Below are positions 9,946 through 19,524 of a stretch of DNA of 64,000 nt, piece by piece. The notes below the pieces were generated by a model, which saw only the letters and a list, made by a program, of their open reading frames with translations, had not been told where the DNA came from and searched no databases. A program made the position numbers and the translations under genes. The stretch spans positions 1 to 64,000 of the forward strand of contig CAWBAK010000002.1 of NCBI GenBank assembly GCA_963786805.1, written 5' to 3'. The stretch comes from CALGFI01 sp963786805 (GTDB lineage: Bacteria; Actinomycetota; UBA4738; HRBIN12). How positions within the stretch are numbered: the first letter of the stretch is position 1; every line of letters begins with the position of its first letter.

Positions 9946-10616
9946 GGAGCCGGGACGCAGAGGACGTGCGACGCGAGCGACGTGCCGACGGCGACCTCGG
10001 CCCCCTCGCGGACGGACGGTGACGCCCCCGTCCTCGCCGCGTCGCGGCACCTCGAGCGCCGCGCCCGGCAGCAGCCGGTTGTCCTCGAGGAAGCGCAGCG
10101 TCGTCCGGTCGAGCTCGAGATCCTCGAGGATGCGGTCGATCCGCACGCGCGTGCCGACCTCGCAGCCGTCGAGCGGCACAGGTCGTCGATCGGACGTGCC
10201 GCCGCCGCCGTCCCGGGGATCGGGTTGCCGTGCGGACACCGGTCGACGCCGCCGAGCGCCGCACGCATCCGCTCGAACACGACGTCGGACACGCCGGGCT
10301 CCATGTTCCGCACCTCTTCGTCCGACAGGTGCCACGGCACGCCGAGGACGTCCACGAGGTAGCGCTCGATCGTCCGGTGCCGGATCGCCTCCTCGGCGGC
10401 GCGCCGGTTGCCCTCGTCCGACAGGACGATCGTGCGGTCGTCCGCGAACGTGATGAGGTCCATCCGCTCCATGCGCTTCACGACCTCCGCCGTCGCCGGC
10501 GGGGACACCTTGAACCAGCGCGCGAGCCGCGCCTGCGTCACGCGCTCGCCGATCTCCTGCAGCTCGAAGACGGCCTCGAGGTAGGACTCGATCGTGCTGG
10601 TGACCGCTCCGGTCAT
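9942..10616 (-). CDS. DtxR/IdeR/MntR family metal-dependent transcriptional regulator
   Basis: Winged-helix metalloregulator. DNA-binding N-terminus TSTIESYLEAVFELQEIGERVTQARLA is given here as positions 3-29 in outline, with recognition helix VSPPATAEVVKRMERMDL. The dimerisation and metal-binding domain follows (RHRTIERYLVDVLGVPW, NMEPGVSDVV). Residues resembling the DtxR metal ligands (ExxRH in the first, HLSDEEV in the second) are present. A C-terminal FeoA/SH3-like domain (VREGAEVAVGTSLASHV) is present, with two compensating indels between about 10020 and 10190. It is translationally coupled to the downstream aminotransferase (ATGA) and lies 4 bases after the AAA ATPase stop. Iron or manganese control is likely; the effector cannot be told. 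Confidence 0.85.
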   Translation of the reverse strand: MTGAVTSTIESYLEAVFELQEIGERVTQARLARWFKVSPPATAEVVKRMERMDLITFADDRTIVLSDEGNRRAAEEAIRHRTIERYLVDVLGVPWHLSDEEVRNMEPGVSDVVFERMRAALGGVDRCPHGNPIPGTAAAARPIDDLCRSTAARSARACGSTASSRISSSTGRRCASSRTTGCCRARRSRCRDAARTGASPSVREGAEVAVGTSLASHVLCVPAP

Positions 10617-10620
10617 GCGG

Positions 10621-11162
10621 TCAGCCTCCGACGGCTTCGAGCAGTGCGTCCATCCGGTCCTCGACCGAGCCGGTGAGCGTCTCGTACCGGATGTCGTTCA
10701 CCTCGAGCAGGTGCACCATCCGCCGGTCGATGTCCGCCTGGAAGTCGGGGTCCATCGGACGCAGCCCGTCCGGGACGATCCCGAACTCGACCGGCAGGTA
10801 GAACACGTGCGGAGTACTGCGACCGCAGGTGGTGCTTCGCGATGTCGAGGCAGGTGTCCCAGAGCGCGAACTCCTTGCGGCGCTCCTGGTTCTCGAGCAC
10901 CCAGCTCGCGTAGGCCATCACGTCGACGAGCGACCGGTCGCCGACGAACTCCGGATGCGTCATCTCGTTGTGGTACTGCCGCAGGAAGATCAGCGTCTCC
11001 GTCTCGACCGTGGCGTCCTTGTCGAGCTTGAACCCGAGCTCGACGATCTCTCGCGCGACCTCCGGGAGCAACGGGAGCGCCGAGCTTGGGCGCGGCGGCC
11101 TCGGCGAGCGTGGTCTTGCCCGTCGAGAACGAACCGACGATGGCGATGCGTCTGTTGGTCAT
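10621..11162 (-). CDS. P-loop ATPase/kinase of the AAA_28 (NadR-like) type
   Basis: Single-domain nucleotide-binding protein of about 180 residues. Walker A is IVGSFSTGKTTLAEA at residues 7-21, followed by LLPEVAREIVELGFKLDKD, the pattern of AAA_28 proteins related to the ribosylnicotinamide kinase part of NadR. Later motifs: FLRQYHNEMTHPEFVGDRSL and VFYLPVEFGIVPDGLRPMD. One or two indels (around 10810 and 11075). It lies four bases upstream of the DtxR-family gene, so the two are probably cotranscribed. Substrate unknown; a small-molecule kinase is the best guess. Confidence 0.7.
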
Positions 11163-11174
11163 CGGTCCAACACC

Positions 11175-12755
11175 CTACGGGACGGACCGCTCTGCGTGCC
11201 CTTCGCCCGTGCCGACGTGGACGGTGTCGCGTAGCGGGATCTGGCGGAGCATCCAGGACAGACCGAAGCCGATAAGCAGGACGGGCACGCCGCACAGGAA
11301 CACGACGGACAAGCTGTGCGACAGCGCACCAGACCACGATGTCGCGGAGCCCCGGCGGCAGCGCCTTGATCTGCGCCGGACCGTTCGCGAGCCGCGTGGG
11401 GTTGATCCCCCGGACGGCGCCGGGCGGCAGTTTCGCAGCAAGCTCGGTCGCGAGCCTGGACGAGAAGATCGCCCCGAACACGGCGACGCCGAGCGTCGCG
11501 CCCATCTGCCGGAAGAAGTTCACGGCGGATGTCGCCACCCCGAGGTCCGCGTGTGGGACCGAGTTCTGGACGGCCAGCAGCAACACCTGCATCACCATCC
11601 CGATACCGGCGCCGAAGATGACCATGAAGACCGACGTCATCAAGCGCGAAGTGTTGACGTCCATGCGCGACAGCAGGAACACGCCGACGGCCGCGATCCC
11701 CATGCCGGCCACCGGCCACGACTTGTAGTGACCCGTCGCGCTGATGATGCGCCCGGACAGCACCGACATCGACATCAGGCCGAGCATCAACGGCAGGACG
11801 AGCAGTCCGGACTGCGTCGCCGACGCACCTTGGACGGCCTGCAGGTACACCGGTAGGAAGACCATCGCGCCGAACATCGCGATCCCCACGAGGACCGACA
11901 CGACGGAGCTCACCGAGAAGATCGAGTCGCGGAACAGACGCAGCGGGAGCAGCGGCTCGGCGACACGGCGTTCCTGGGCAACGAAGCCGACCAGCAGCGC
12001 CGCGGCCGCCGCCGCGAGTCCGAGGATGATCGGCGAGCTCCAGGGGTACGTCACGCCGCCCCAGACGGAGACGAACAACAGGCACACCACGCCGGCGACG
12101 AGCAGCGCGGCGCCCTCGAAGTCGATCCGGTGCGCACGCGCCGGAACGGCAGCTTGAGCACGGACGAGGTGATGAACAGCGCTGACGATCCCGACCGGCA
12201 GGTTGATGTAGAAGATCCAGCGCCAGGACAGGCTGTCCACGAAGAAGCCGCCGACGAGCGGGCCGACGATGCTCGACATCGCGAACACGGCGCCGAGGTA
12301 GCCCGACGTAGCGTCCTCGCTGCCGCGGCGAGACGACGTCGCCGATGATCGCCATCGCCATCGCCATGAAGCCGCCACCGCCGAGGCCCTGGACGCCCCG
12401 GAAGACGATGAGCATGCAGCATCGACTGCGAGAGCCCGGACAGGACCGACCCGATCAGGAAGATGACGATCGCGGCCTGGAAGACGATCTTGCGTCCGTA
12501 GAGGTCGCTGATCTTGCCGTAGAGCGGGACGACCGCCGTGGACGTCAGGAGGTACGCGGTGACGACCCACGAGAGGTGGTCGATGCCGCCGAGCTCTCCG
12601 ACGATCGTCGGCAGCGCCGTCGACACGATCGTCTGATCGAGAGCCGCGAGCAGCATGCCGGCCATGACGCCGCTGAAGACGACGAGGATCTGCTTGTGCG
12701 AGAGCGCTCCGCCGGTCTCCGCCAGCCCGGACGCCGCGACCTCTGCGCGCGCCAC
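11175..12755 (-). CDS. DHA2 family (EmrB/QacA) multidrug efflux MFS transporter
   Basis: Fourteen-helix proton-driven exporter of about 525 residues. GTG start (MARAEVAASGLAETG). DHA2 motif LAALDQTIVSTALPTIVGE lies in helix 1, motif A is GKISDLYGRKIVF, followed by FRGVQGLGGGGFMAMAMAI and IVGPLVGGFFVDSLSWRWIF. Later helices are intact down to SWMLRQIPLRDTVHVG. Three indels (about 12180, 12320, 12415). It begins two bases after the stop of the TetR-family gene, so both form one transcription unit behind the palindromic operator at 13401. Likely exports hydrophobic drugs or metabolites. Confidence 0.88.
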
Positions 12756-12757
12756 GG

Positions 12758-13416
12758 CTACTTCTTCCCGTCCTTCTTCGTCTCGCCGGCCCGGCCGCGC
12801 GCAGCGCGGCGTCCACGAGCTCCTCGACGAAGCGGCGGCCTTTCACCTCGAGGCGGTCCTCCCCGACGGCCTGCGTCATGAACGAGTGGTGGAACGCGCA
12901 GCCGAGCAGCAGACGCGTGAGGACGCGCGGCGTCGATGTCACGTCCGATCCGGCCGGCGTCCTGCTCGCGCCGACGTAGTCGGCGACGGCGTCGAAGGGA
13001 GCCCGGGTCTGGAGGTCGAGACGCGATCGCGTTCGCGGAACTGCGCCGCGAGGGCCGGGTCGCCGACGACGGCGCTCATCAGCGGGATCGTGTCCGCGGT
13101 GACGCGGAGCCGCTCTTCGACGACGTCGATCAGGACGCTGCGCACGGATGCGCTTGCCGGACTCCGGCCGGCAGGTGGCGGAACATCTCGTCCGCCCTCG
13201 AGAGGACGACGGCCAGGCAGAGATCGATCTTGTCCGCGAAGTGGTTGTAGATCGTGCCCTCGGCACGCCGGCCTCGGCGGCGATCTCCTTCGTCGTCGCG
13301 CGGGCCACGCCGCGCCTGGACATCACGCGCTGGGCGGCCTCGATGAGCCGCGTGCGCTTGTCCGAAACCGGTGGGGCGAGGGTCAACTGGCCGTCTCCGT
13401 CTGAGTGAGCGCTCAC
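12758..13416 (-). CDS. TetR/AcrR family transcriptional repressor
   Basis: N-terminal HTH: DKRTRLIEAAQRVMSRRGV, then TTKEIAAEAGVPEGTIYNHF and ADKIDLCLAVVLSRADEM, the classic TetR pattern, with a shift near 13260. The C-terminal ligand domain is variable (VLTRLLLGCAFHHSFMTQAV, FVEELVDAALRAA) and ends in ETKKDGKK. The first possible start, GTG at 13416, lies inside the operator palindrome; the TTG at 13386 is a more natural start just before the HTH. Expected to repress itself and the DHA2 exporter that follows after two bases. Confidence 0.85.
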
Positions 13417-13420
13417 TCAG
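13401..13420. promoter_or_regulatory. Perfect 20-bp palindromic operator for the TetR repressor
   Basis: CTGAGTGAGCGCTCACTCAG is its own reverse complement over all 20 bases. It sits immediately upstream of, or overlapping, the tetR start and 110 bases before panB on the other strand. Size and symmetry fit a TetR-family dimer site, so autoregulation of the tetR-exporter unit is the simplest reading. Confidence 0.75.
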
Positions 13421-13531
13421 TCTCGCACCTGCCCCCACCTGCGTCAACCCGTCTCGCTTGCCCGCCGATGGCAGAATGGAGGCGACCAGGGGACCGCATC
13501 GCGCGGGCCTCGAGGCACAGGAGGTTGGGGC

Positions 13532-14324
13532 ATGTCCGTATCGATCCACGACCTGCGCACCTGGCGCGAGCGCGGCCAGAAGTTCGTCATGGTGACCGCC
13601 TACGACGCGCTCACCGCCCGGATCTGCGACGAGGCCGGCGTCCCGCTGCTGCTCGTCGGCGACTCCGTCGCGAACGTGCTGCTCGGCTACCCGAACACGC
13701 TGCACGTGACGATGGACGAGATGCTCCATCACGCGAAGGCCGTCGCGCGCGGCTCGCGCGACGCGCTGCTCGTCGGCGACCTGCCGTGGGGCAGCTACCA
13801 GACGTCGACCGAAGAGGCGATCCGCAACGCGTCCGAGTACCTGCGCATCGGGATGCACTCCGTGAAGCTCGAGGGCGCCGGCTCGGCGATCGACACGGTC
13901 AAGGCGCTGACCGACCGCGGTATCCCCGTCATGGGCCACCTCGGCCTCACGCCGCAGTTCGTCAACCAGTTCGGCGGCTTCAAGGTCCAGGGACGAGGCG
14001 ACGCGGGCGACGTCCTCCTCGAGAACGCGCTGCGCCTGCAGGACGCCGGCCTGTTCGCGCTCGTCCTCGAGTGCGTGCCGTCCGAGGTCGGACGTCGCGT
14101 GACCGACGAGCTCGACATCCCGACGATCGGCATCGGCGCCGGCCCCCACACGGACGGTCAGGTGCTCGTCCTGCACGACCTGCTCGGGCTGACGCCGGGA
14201 CCGTCGCCGCGCTTCGTGAAGCGCTACGCGGACCTCGCGTCGGACATCGAGCGACGCGGTCAAGCTCTACGCGAAGGAAGTGTCCGAGGGGATCTATCCC
14301 GCTCCGGAGCACGAGTACAAGTAG
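13532..14324 (+). CDS. panB: 3-methyl-2-oxobutanoate hydroxymethyltransferase
   Basis: Ketopantoate hydroxymethyltransferase, first step of pantothenate and CoA synthesis (ketoisovalerate plus methylene-THF). Readable almost throughout: KFVMVTAYDALTARICDEAG, LLVGDSVANVLLGYPNT, the metal-binding VGDLPWGSYQTS, VKLEG, GHLGLTPQFVNQFGGFKVQG, LVLECVP with the catalytic Glu, and TIGIGAGPHTDGQVLVLHD. About 263 residues, normal. A strong AGGAGG lies at 13519-13524. One extra C near 14258 (GAGCGACGCGGTC for GAGCGAGCGGTC) shifts the last 20 residues (AVKLYAKEVSEGIYPAPEH). The gene is alone on its strand here. Confidence 0.95.
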
Positions 14325-14327
14325 GAA

Positions 14328-15039
14328 CTACTCGGACTCTGTCCGCGCTTCCATCGTCCCGAGCGTACTGGAACAGCTCGGCGTACGCGTAGCCGTGCTC
14401 GCGTCCGTTCTGCTCCATCCAGCCGCGCATCATCGTCTCGACGTCCCAGTCACCGACCTGTGACTCGTGGCACTTCAGCGCCTCGATCTTGCGGTCGATC
14501 GAGTCGCGTGATGTCGACGGCGACGGGTCCCCCGCCGGGCCCGAAGAGGTAGATCTCGCGGAGCCCGCGCCACGGCTCGTAGCCCTCGTCGAGGAGCTCC
14601 GGGAAGTGTCCCGGCGTCGTCCCGGCCGTGACCGTGATGTCGAGCGACGCTTGCCCGATCGCGCGGTGGTCCGGGTGGTTCACGAACCAGCCGCCCGGCA
14701 GCGGCTGCGGGTCCATCGTCGACCATCCGCTCGGGACGCGCCTTCCGGAACTCGCGCGCGAGGTCGCGCCGGAGATCGAGCGTCGGCTCGACGTAGCCGT
14801 CGCGGTAGCCGAGGAAGATCACGTTCTCGACGCCGACGACCTTCGCCGCGCGGATCGACTCCTCGCGCCGGATCTCGGCGAGCTTGTCGCCGACCAGCCC
14901 GGTGTCGGGCGTTCCCGTCGATCCGTCCGTGACGATGACGTACGTGACCTCGGCCCCCTGGTCGACCCAGAGCGCGACCGAGCCGGCAGCCGCCGAACTC
15001 GATGTCGTCCGGGTGAGCCATCACACACAGCACCCGCAC
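14328..15039 (-). CDS. PIG-L/LmbE family zinc deacetylase
   Basis: N-acetylglucosaminyl deacetylase fold. The zinc motif is RVLCVMAHPDDIEFGG at the N-terminus. It is followed by VTYVIVTDGSTGTPD, RREESIRAAKVVGVENVIFL and a later His region (GGWFVNHPDHRAIGQ) that completes the metal site. C-terminus GWMEQNGREHGYAYAELFQ. In actinobacteria this family includes MshB and Mca of mycothiol metabolism, and natural-product deacetylases; the sequence alone does not decide. GTG start chosen because it opens directly onto the conserved motif. Four to five indels. Convergent with panB, with three bases between the stops. Confidence 0.82.
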
Positions 15040-15105
15040 GCGGGTCGGCCATAGTCGTCAACGATACCTCGTGAGCCGAGTCGAAACGCGTACGCTAGCC
15101 GCCGG

Positions 15106-15526
15106 ATGGTGGAGCGAACCCTGAAGAGCCTCGTGCTCATCCGCGCGAAGCACCTCGCGGAGAGCGTCACGACGCCGATGCTGCTCGTCGCCGCGGACGG
15201 CACGCTCGTCTTCTACAACGAGGCAGCCGGGAGCCTGTTCGAGCATCCCGTTCAACGACGTCGGACAGGTGTCTGCCGGCGAGTGGGGAACGAAGTTCAA
15301 CGTCCGCGACCGCCACGACAACGCCTTCCCGCTCGAGGCGATGCCCGGCTGGATCAAGCTCCAGAACGAGAGCGAGCCGGACATCGGCCACGTCCGTCTC
15401 ACGACGCTCGAGGGCCAGGACAAGTTCCTCGCCGCCTGCGCGTTCCCGCTCTTCACGTCGCAGCAGCAGTTCGACGGTGGACTCGTGCTGCTCTGGGAAG
15501 AGGACGAGGACGAGGCCTCCGCGTGA
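15106..15526 (+). CDS. Small PAS-domain sensory protein
   Basis: About 140 residues. After a short helix (LKSLVLIRAKHLAESV) comes a PAS-like core TTPMLLVAADGTLVFYNEAAGSLF, then FPLEAMPGWIKLQNESEPD and a strand GGLVLLWEEDEDEASA. No output domain is attached. One indel near 15250. Its TGA overlaps the GTG of the metallo-beta-lactamase-fold gene (GTGA), so the two are translationally coupled. The small sensor may control or accompany that enzyme. Ligand unknown. Confidence 0.65.
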
Positions 15527-16395
15527 ACGTCACCGTCTGGGGCTGCCGCGGATCGCTCCCGTCGCCGGGCGCGTCGAAGCTGAAGTACGGCGGCGACACG
15601 ACGTGCGTCGAGGTCACGCTCTCGCGACGGGACGCTGATCGTCCTCGACGCGGGCACCGGGATCCGCGAGTTCGGCGCGCAGCGCTGCGACGGCGTGAAG
15701 GAGGTCCACCTGCTCCTCACGCATCTGCACATGGACCACGTCGAGGGGTTCCCGTTCTTCTCGCTGCTGTGGTCGCCGGAGACGAAGCTGCAACGTCTGG
15801 GGGCCGCCGTCGCCGATGCTGTCGCCTGAAGGAGCGACTCGCGAAGTACATGTCGCCTCCGCTGTTCCCGATCGACCTGCACGACGTCCCGGCGAGCACG
15901 ACGTTCCACGATCTGCCGAACGAGCCGTGGACGATCGGTTCCGCGACCGATCACCGCGTCCGCCGTCGAGCACCCGGGACCGACGGTCGGGCTACCGCTT
16001 CGAGGAGGACGGACGCGTCTTCGCGTTCATGCCCGACCACGAGCCGGCCGCGCTCGGCGACTTCCGCACACGAGTCGCCGGACTGGATCGACGGCTTCGC
16101 GATCGCCGAGAACGCCGACGTGCTCATGCACGACGCGCAGTACACCGACGAGGAGTACGCGACCCGTCGCGGGTGGGGACACTCGAGCTTCGCGGACGCG
16201 GTGGCCTACGCGCAGGTGACGGGGGCGAAGAAGCTGCTGATGTTCCACCACGATCCGACGCACGACGACGCGACCCTCGAGGAGATGCAGCGCGGCGCGG
16301 CGCAGCTCTGGGAGGCGAGCGACGACCGTCCTGCCCTCGCGGCGGCCGGGATGACGATCGAGCTCACCGAAGCGTCGGTCTCCGTCCCGGCATAG
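15523..16395 (+). CDS. Metallo-beta-lactamase-fold hydrolase (cyclic-nucleotide PDE-like)
   Basis: MBL-fold enzyme of about 285 residues. The N-terminus VTVWGCRGSLPSPG and KYGGDTTCVEV are typical of the group once called class II cAMP phosphodiesterase-like MBL proteins. The metal motif reads LLLTHLHMDHVEGFPFF (HxHxDH). Later ligands are in NADVLMHDAQYTDEEY and KKLLMFHHDPTHDD. Two or three indels between 15620 and 16080. It directly follows and overlaps the PAS gene. Substrate may be a cyclic nucleotide or a phosphodiester, but this is unproven. Confidence 0.78.
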   Translation: MNVTVWGCRGSLPSPGASKLKYGGDTTCVEVTLSRRDADRPRRGHRDPRVRRAALRRREGGPPAPHASAHGPRRGVPVLLAAVVAGDEAATSGGRRRRCCRLKERLAKYMSPPLFPIDLHDVPASTTFHDLPNEPWTIGSATDHRVRRRAPGTDGRATASRRTDASSRSCPTTSRPRSATSAHESPDWIDGFAIAENADVLMHDAQYTDEEYATRRGWGHSSFADAVAYAQVTGAKKLLMFHHDPTHDDATLEEMQRGAAQLWEASDDRPALAAAGMTIELTEASVSVPA

Positions 16396-16446
16396 CGTTC
16401 GCCCGGTCCGTTCCGACGAGCCGGGGCTATACTCGCGAGTCGGTTT

Positions 16447-16519
16447 GGGGCCGTAGCTCAGTTGGTAGAGCGCCTGGATGGCATCCAGGAGGCCAGGGGT
16501 TCGAATCCCCTCGGCTCCA
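16447..16519 (+). tRNA. tRNA-Ala(GGC)
   Basis: Acceptor GGGGCCG pairs with CGGCTCC. The D-arm is GCTCAGTTGGTAGAGC and the anticodon loop ATGGCAT is closed by CCTGG/CCAGG with anticodon GGC at 16480-16482. T-arm GGGGTTCGAATCCCC. CCA is not encoded. Confidence 0.96.
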
Positions 16520-16556
16520 CGACGCGGTCGCCGCGTTCGCTCGGCCATCATGTTGC

Positions 16557-17285
16557 GTGGCCAAGAAGACGGCGGGGGCCGAGTTCCAGGACGTCCGGTT
16601 CGACGGCGCCGACCTCCTCGACCGCATCGGCGATGCACGCGGCGAGATCCACTTCGTCGGCATGCTCGTTCGTCGGCACCATGGCGGACGACATCGACCT
16701 CACCGGCTCCCGCTTCGACGACTGCGACCTGACGAACGCGAAGTTCGCCGACTCGGACCTCGTTCGCACGACATGGACGGCTTGTCGCGGCGAGGGCACC
16801 GACTTCGTGAGGCCGACCTGTCCGACGCAACCTTCGACCGGTGCGAGCTCGACGGGCGCGACGTTCACGAAGGCGGAGCTCGCCGGGCTCGACGTGGACG
16901 GACTGCAAGCTGATGGCCGCGAACTTCCGCGACCAGAAGGGTCTCGGGTGGAACTTCGCGACGACCGTGCTGATGTACGCCGACCTGCACGGCGTCACGC
17001 TGGACGGGCGGACGTTGCGCGGTCTCGATCTCACGGAGGCCGATCTCACAGACGCGGACTTCTCGCGCAGCGTGTTCGAGGAGTGCAAGCTCAGCCACGC
17101 GTCGTGGACGAACGCGCGCTTCGAGAGCGCCGACCTGCGCGGCGCCGACCTCGGCCCCCTGGAGAGCCTCGAGCAGCTCGCCGCGCTGAAGGGCGCGGTC
17201 CTGAACGATCGTCAGGCGAAAGCGATCGTGAACGCGCTCGGCATCACGGTGATCTCGAGCGACGACGAGCCGGAGAGCGGACTAG
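16557..17285 (+). CDS. Pentapeptide-repeat protein
   Basis: Right-handed quadrilateral beta-helix protein with many A(D/N)LxX-type repeats. Examples are DLTGSRFDDCDLTNAKFADSD, SDATFDRCELDGATFTKAEL, TLRGLDLTEADLTDADFS and ARFESADLRGADLG. Some members (MfpA, Qnr) mimic DNA and protect or inhibit gyrase; most have unknown roles. The GTG start (VAKKTAGAEFQDVRFDGADLL) lies only 38 bases after tRNA-Ala. C-terminus after LNDRQAKAIVNALGITVISS. Three indels, and the stop is inferred from a TAG meeting the convergent rsfS stop. Confidence 0.8.
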
Positions 17286-17699
17286 CCGGCCGCTTCGCGC
17301 GCTTCGACGAGCTCGGGCAGCTCGGGACGAGGCGCGTCCTTCCACAGCCGCTCGAGGTCGTAATAGCCGCGCATCTCGTCGCTGAACACGTGGACGACGA
17401 AGTCGCCGTAGTCCAGCAGGATCCAGCCGCCCTCCGGGCTCCCTTCGCGCCTGATCGGCTTGCGCTTCTCCGCGGTCAAGACGCGCTCGATCTCTTCGGC
17501 GATCGTCTTCACCTGGCGCTCCGAGGGGCGGAGCAGATCAGGAAGTGATCGGTGATGGCGAGGAACTGGCCGACGTCGACGACGGCGATGTCCCTGGCCT
17601 TCTTGTCGGACGCCGCACGGACGGCGCGTCCGATCCACTCGAGCGGCGTCAGCGCAGCGATGCGCGCGCCCCGTCCCGGTCTGCCTTCACGTCCAGCAT
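17282..17699 (-). CDS. rsfS: Ribosomal silencing factor RsfS
   Basis: Binds ribosomal protein L14 and blocks subunit joining in starvation. Pattern: LTPLEWIGRAVRAASDKKAR, DIAVVDVGQFLAITDHFLIC, then ERQVKTIAEEIERVL, GGWILLDYGDFVVHVFSDEM and YYDLERLWKDAP. Normal length of 115-130 residues. The start is unclear. ATG 17699 needs an indel, while in the reading frame of the conserved N-terminus the nearest candidate is a CTG at 17652 overlapping a TGA. One shift near 17530. Follows nadD closely, the usual actinobacterial nadD-rsfS pair. Confidence 0.88.
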
Positions 17700-17743
17700 G
17701 ATATCCGGCGTCGCGGCGACGAGCGGCGCACGTCGTGCGACGT

Positions 17744-18364
17744 TCAGCGGAGCGGTTGGAACTCATGCTGATACAGCCCGCGCTCCCGGATGTACCGCTC
17801 CACGGGGGCCGGGACGAGGTACCTGATCGGCCGGCCGTCCGCGACGCGGGCGCGGATGTCGGTGGACGAGATCGCGAGGGCCGGGATCTCGAGGATCACG
17901 ACACGGTCCTCGATCCCGAGCGCGCGCAGCCCGGCGAGGTCGTGTCCGGGACGTGTCACCGCGACGAACGTCGCGAGCCGCAGCGCCTCCTGCGGGTCCT
18001 TCCACGTGAGGATCTCGAGGATCGCATCCGCGCCGGTGATGAAGAACAGCTCGGCCCCCGGACGTTCGTCGGCCAGCGCGCGCAGCGTGTCGATCGTGAA
18101 CGTCGGACCCGCTGCGGTCGACGTCCACGCGCGAGATCTCGAACGCGTCGTTGTCCGCGTCGCGCAGCTCCGACCATCGTCGAGCCGGTCGGACGGCAGG
18201 ACTCACGTCCTGGTCGCGCCTTCTGCCACGGATCGCCGACCGGCACGAACAGCACACGATCGAGCGTCGAACGCATGACGCGCTTCCTCTGCGGCGACGA
18301 GATGGCCGTGGTGGATGGGATCGAACGTCCCGCCCATCACGCCGATCTTCGACGCCCGCGACAT
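17744..18364 (-). CDS. nadD: Nicotinate-nucleotide adenylyltransferase
   Basis: Makes deamido-NAD from NaMN and ATP. The nucleotidyltransferase motif GGTFDPIHHGHLVAAEEA contains the HxGH site near the N-terminus. The C-terminal ISSTDIRARVADG supplies the ISSTxxR motif, and the protein ends RYIRERGLYQHEFQPLR. About 200 residues. ATG start (SRASKIGVMGGTFD). Five or so indels in the middle. Precedes rsfS and follows a small unknown gene on the same strand. Confidence 0.9.
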
Positions 18365-18395
18365 GCGGGAATCGTATTCGCTGGTGCGTGTGGCG

Positions 18396-18661
18396 TCACG
18401 GATCAGGCTGCTTGCGCGGTTCCGCCACTGCGTCGACGCGAGCCACGCGCACTGTGTCGAGCGCGACCGCGTGCGATCTCGGCCTCGAAGGACGCCTTGC
18501 CGTACAGCGCCTTGTTGTCCTCGAGCTCCTCGAGCGCGTCGAAGAACGCCTTGTACGGCGAGGGCGGTGCTCGTCGGCTGCCTCGTCTGCTCCGGAGCGT
18601 AACCGTCCGCCTGGGACGACGGGTGGGACTGCATCGACTGCATCTCGTCTGCTGTGCGCAT
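18396..18661 (-). CDS. Small hypothetical protein upstream of nadD
   Basis: About 90 residues. Starts MRTADEMQSMQSHPSSQADG behind a strong AGGAGGGG, six bases before the ATG. After a shift near 18560 it reads SPYKAFFDALEELEDNKAL, then YGKASFEAEIARAVALDTV. Predicted soluble and helical, rich in Gln and Ser at the N-terminus. No family recognised. The ribosome-binding site and position in the nadD-rsfS run argue that it is real. Confidence 0.5.
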
Positions 18662-18748
18662 CGGACCCCTCCTGTCTGCGGTTGCTGACGGAGTCGGCCC
18701 GCGGCCGGCCCTTGGATGGGCACGAACGAGCTAGTCCGTGCGCCCGGG

Positions 18749-19496
18749 TCAGGCCGCTCGAGCGCCGCGAGCTTCGGCAGGATCGCCGACGGGCTCCCCC
18801 GTCCCGGTGACCGCGATCTCGTCCTCGAGCTGGCCGTCGCGCATGAACACCACGCGGCGAGCGTGCGCCGCGACGGCCGGGTCGTGCGTCACCAGGACGA
18901 GCGTCTGACCACGGTCGTTCACGTCCCTGAGCAGGGACATCACCTCGGCCCCGCTCGTGCCGGTCGAGGTTGCCCGTCGGCTCGTCGGCGAGACGACGGA
19001 CGGCTCGTTGATCAGCGCGCGGGCGATCGCCGCTCGCTGCTGCTCGCCACCGGACAGCTGCGAGGGCAGCTGGCCGCGGCGCTCGTCCAGGTCCGAGCTG
19101 CGCGAGCAGCGCGGCCGCGCGCTCGCGCGCGGACGTCATCGGATCGTCCCGTCGAGCACCGCCGGGCAACGACACGTTCTCACGCACGGTGAGACGGGGA
19201 CGAGGTTGAAGAACTGGAACACGAACCCGACGCTGCTGCGCGGCGGACAGTCCGCGAGTTCTGTGCGCGATCCGAGCCCGGCGAGCGTGACGTCCGTCGA
19301 GCACGACCGTGCCCTCGTCCGCGGTGTCGAGCGCGCCGAGAACGTGCAGCAGCGTCGACTTGCCCGACCCGGACGGTCCCATGATCGCGACGAACTCGCC
19401 TGCGTCGACGTCGAGATCGACGCCATCCAACGCGCGGACATCGACACCGTCGCCGCTGTAGGTCTTCCGGAGGCCCCGCGCCTCGATGAGCGCCAT
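18749..19496 (-). CDS. ABC transporter ATP-binding protein (LolD/MacB type)
   Basis: ATPase partner of an FtsX-like permease. N-terminus MALIEARGLRKTYSGDGVDV; Walker A is IMGPSGSGKSTLLHVLGALD, Q-loop region VGFVFQFFNLVP, D-loop DEPTGNLD and H-loop LVLVTHDPAVAAHARRV. About 245 residues, family length. Five indels. The permease gene begins 29 bases away on the opposite strand, so the pair is divergent, not an operon. Likely moves a lipid, peptide or drug across the membrane or works mechanically on envelope proteins. Confidence 0.87.
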
Positions 19497-19524
19497 CGCG
19501 TGCGACAGGCTACGCTCCTGTCAC

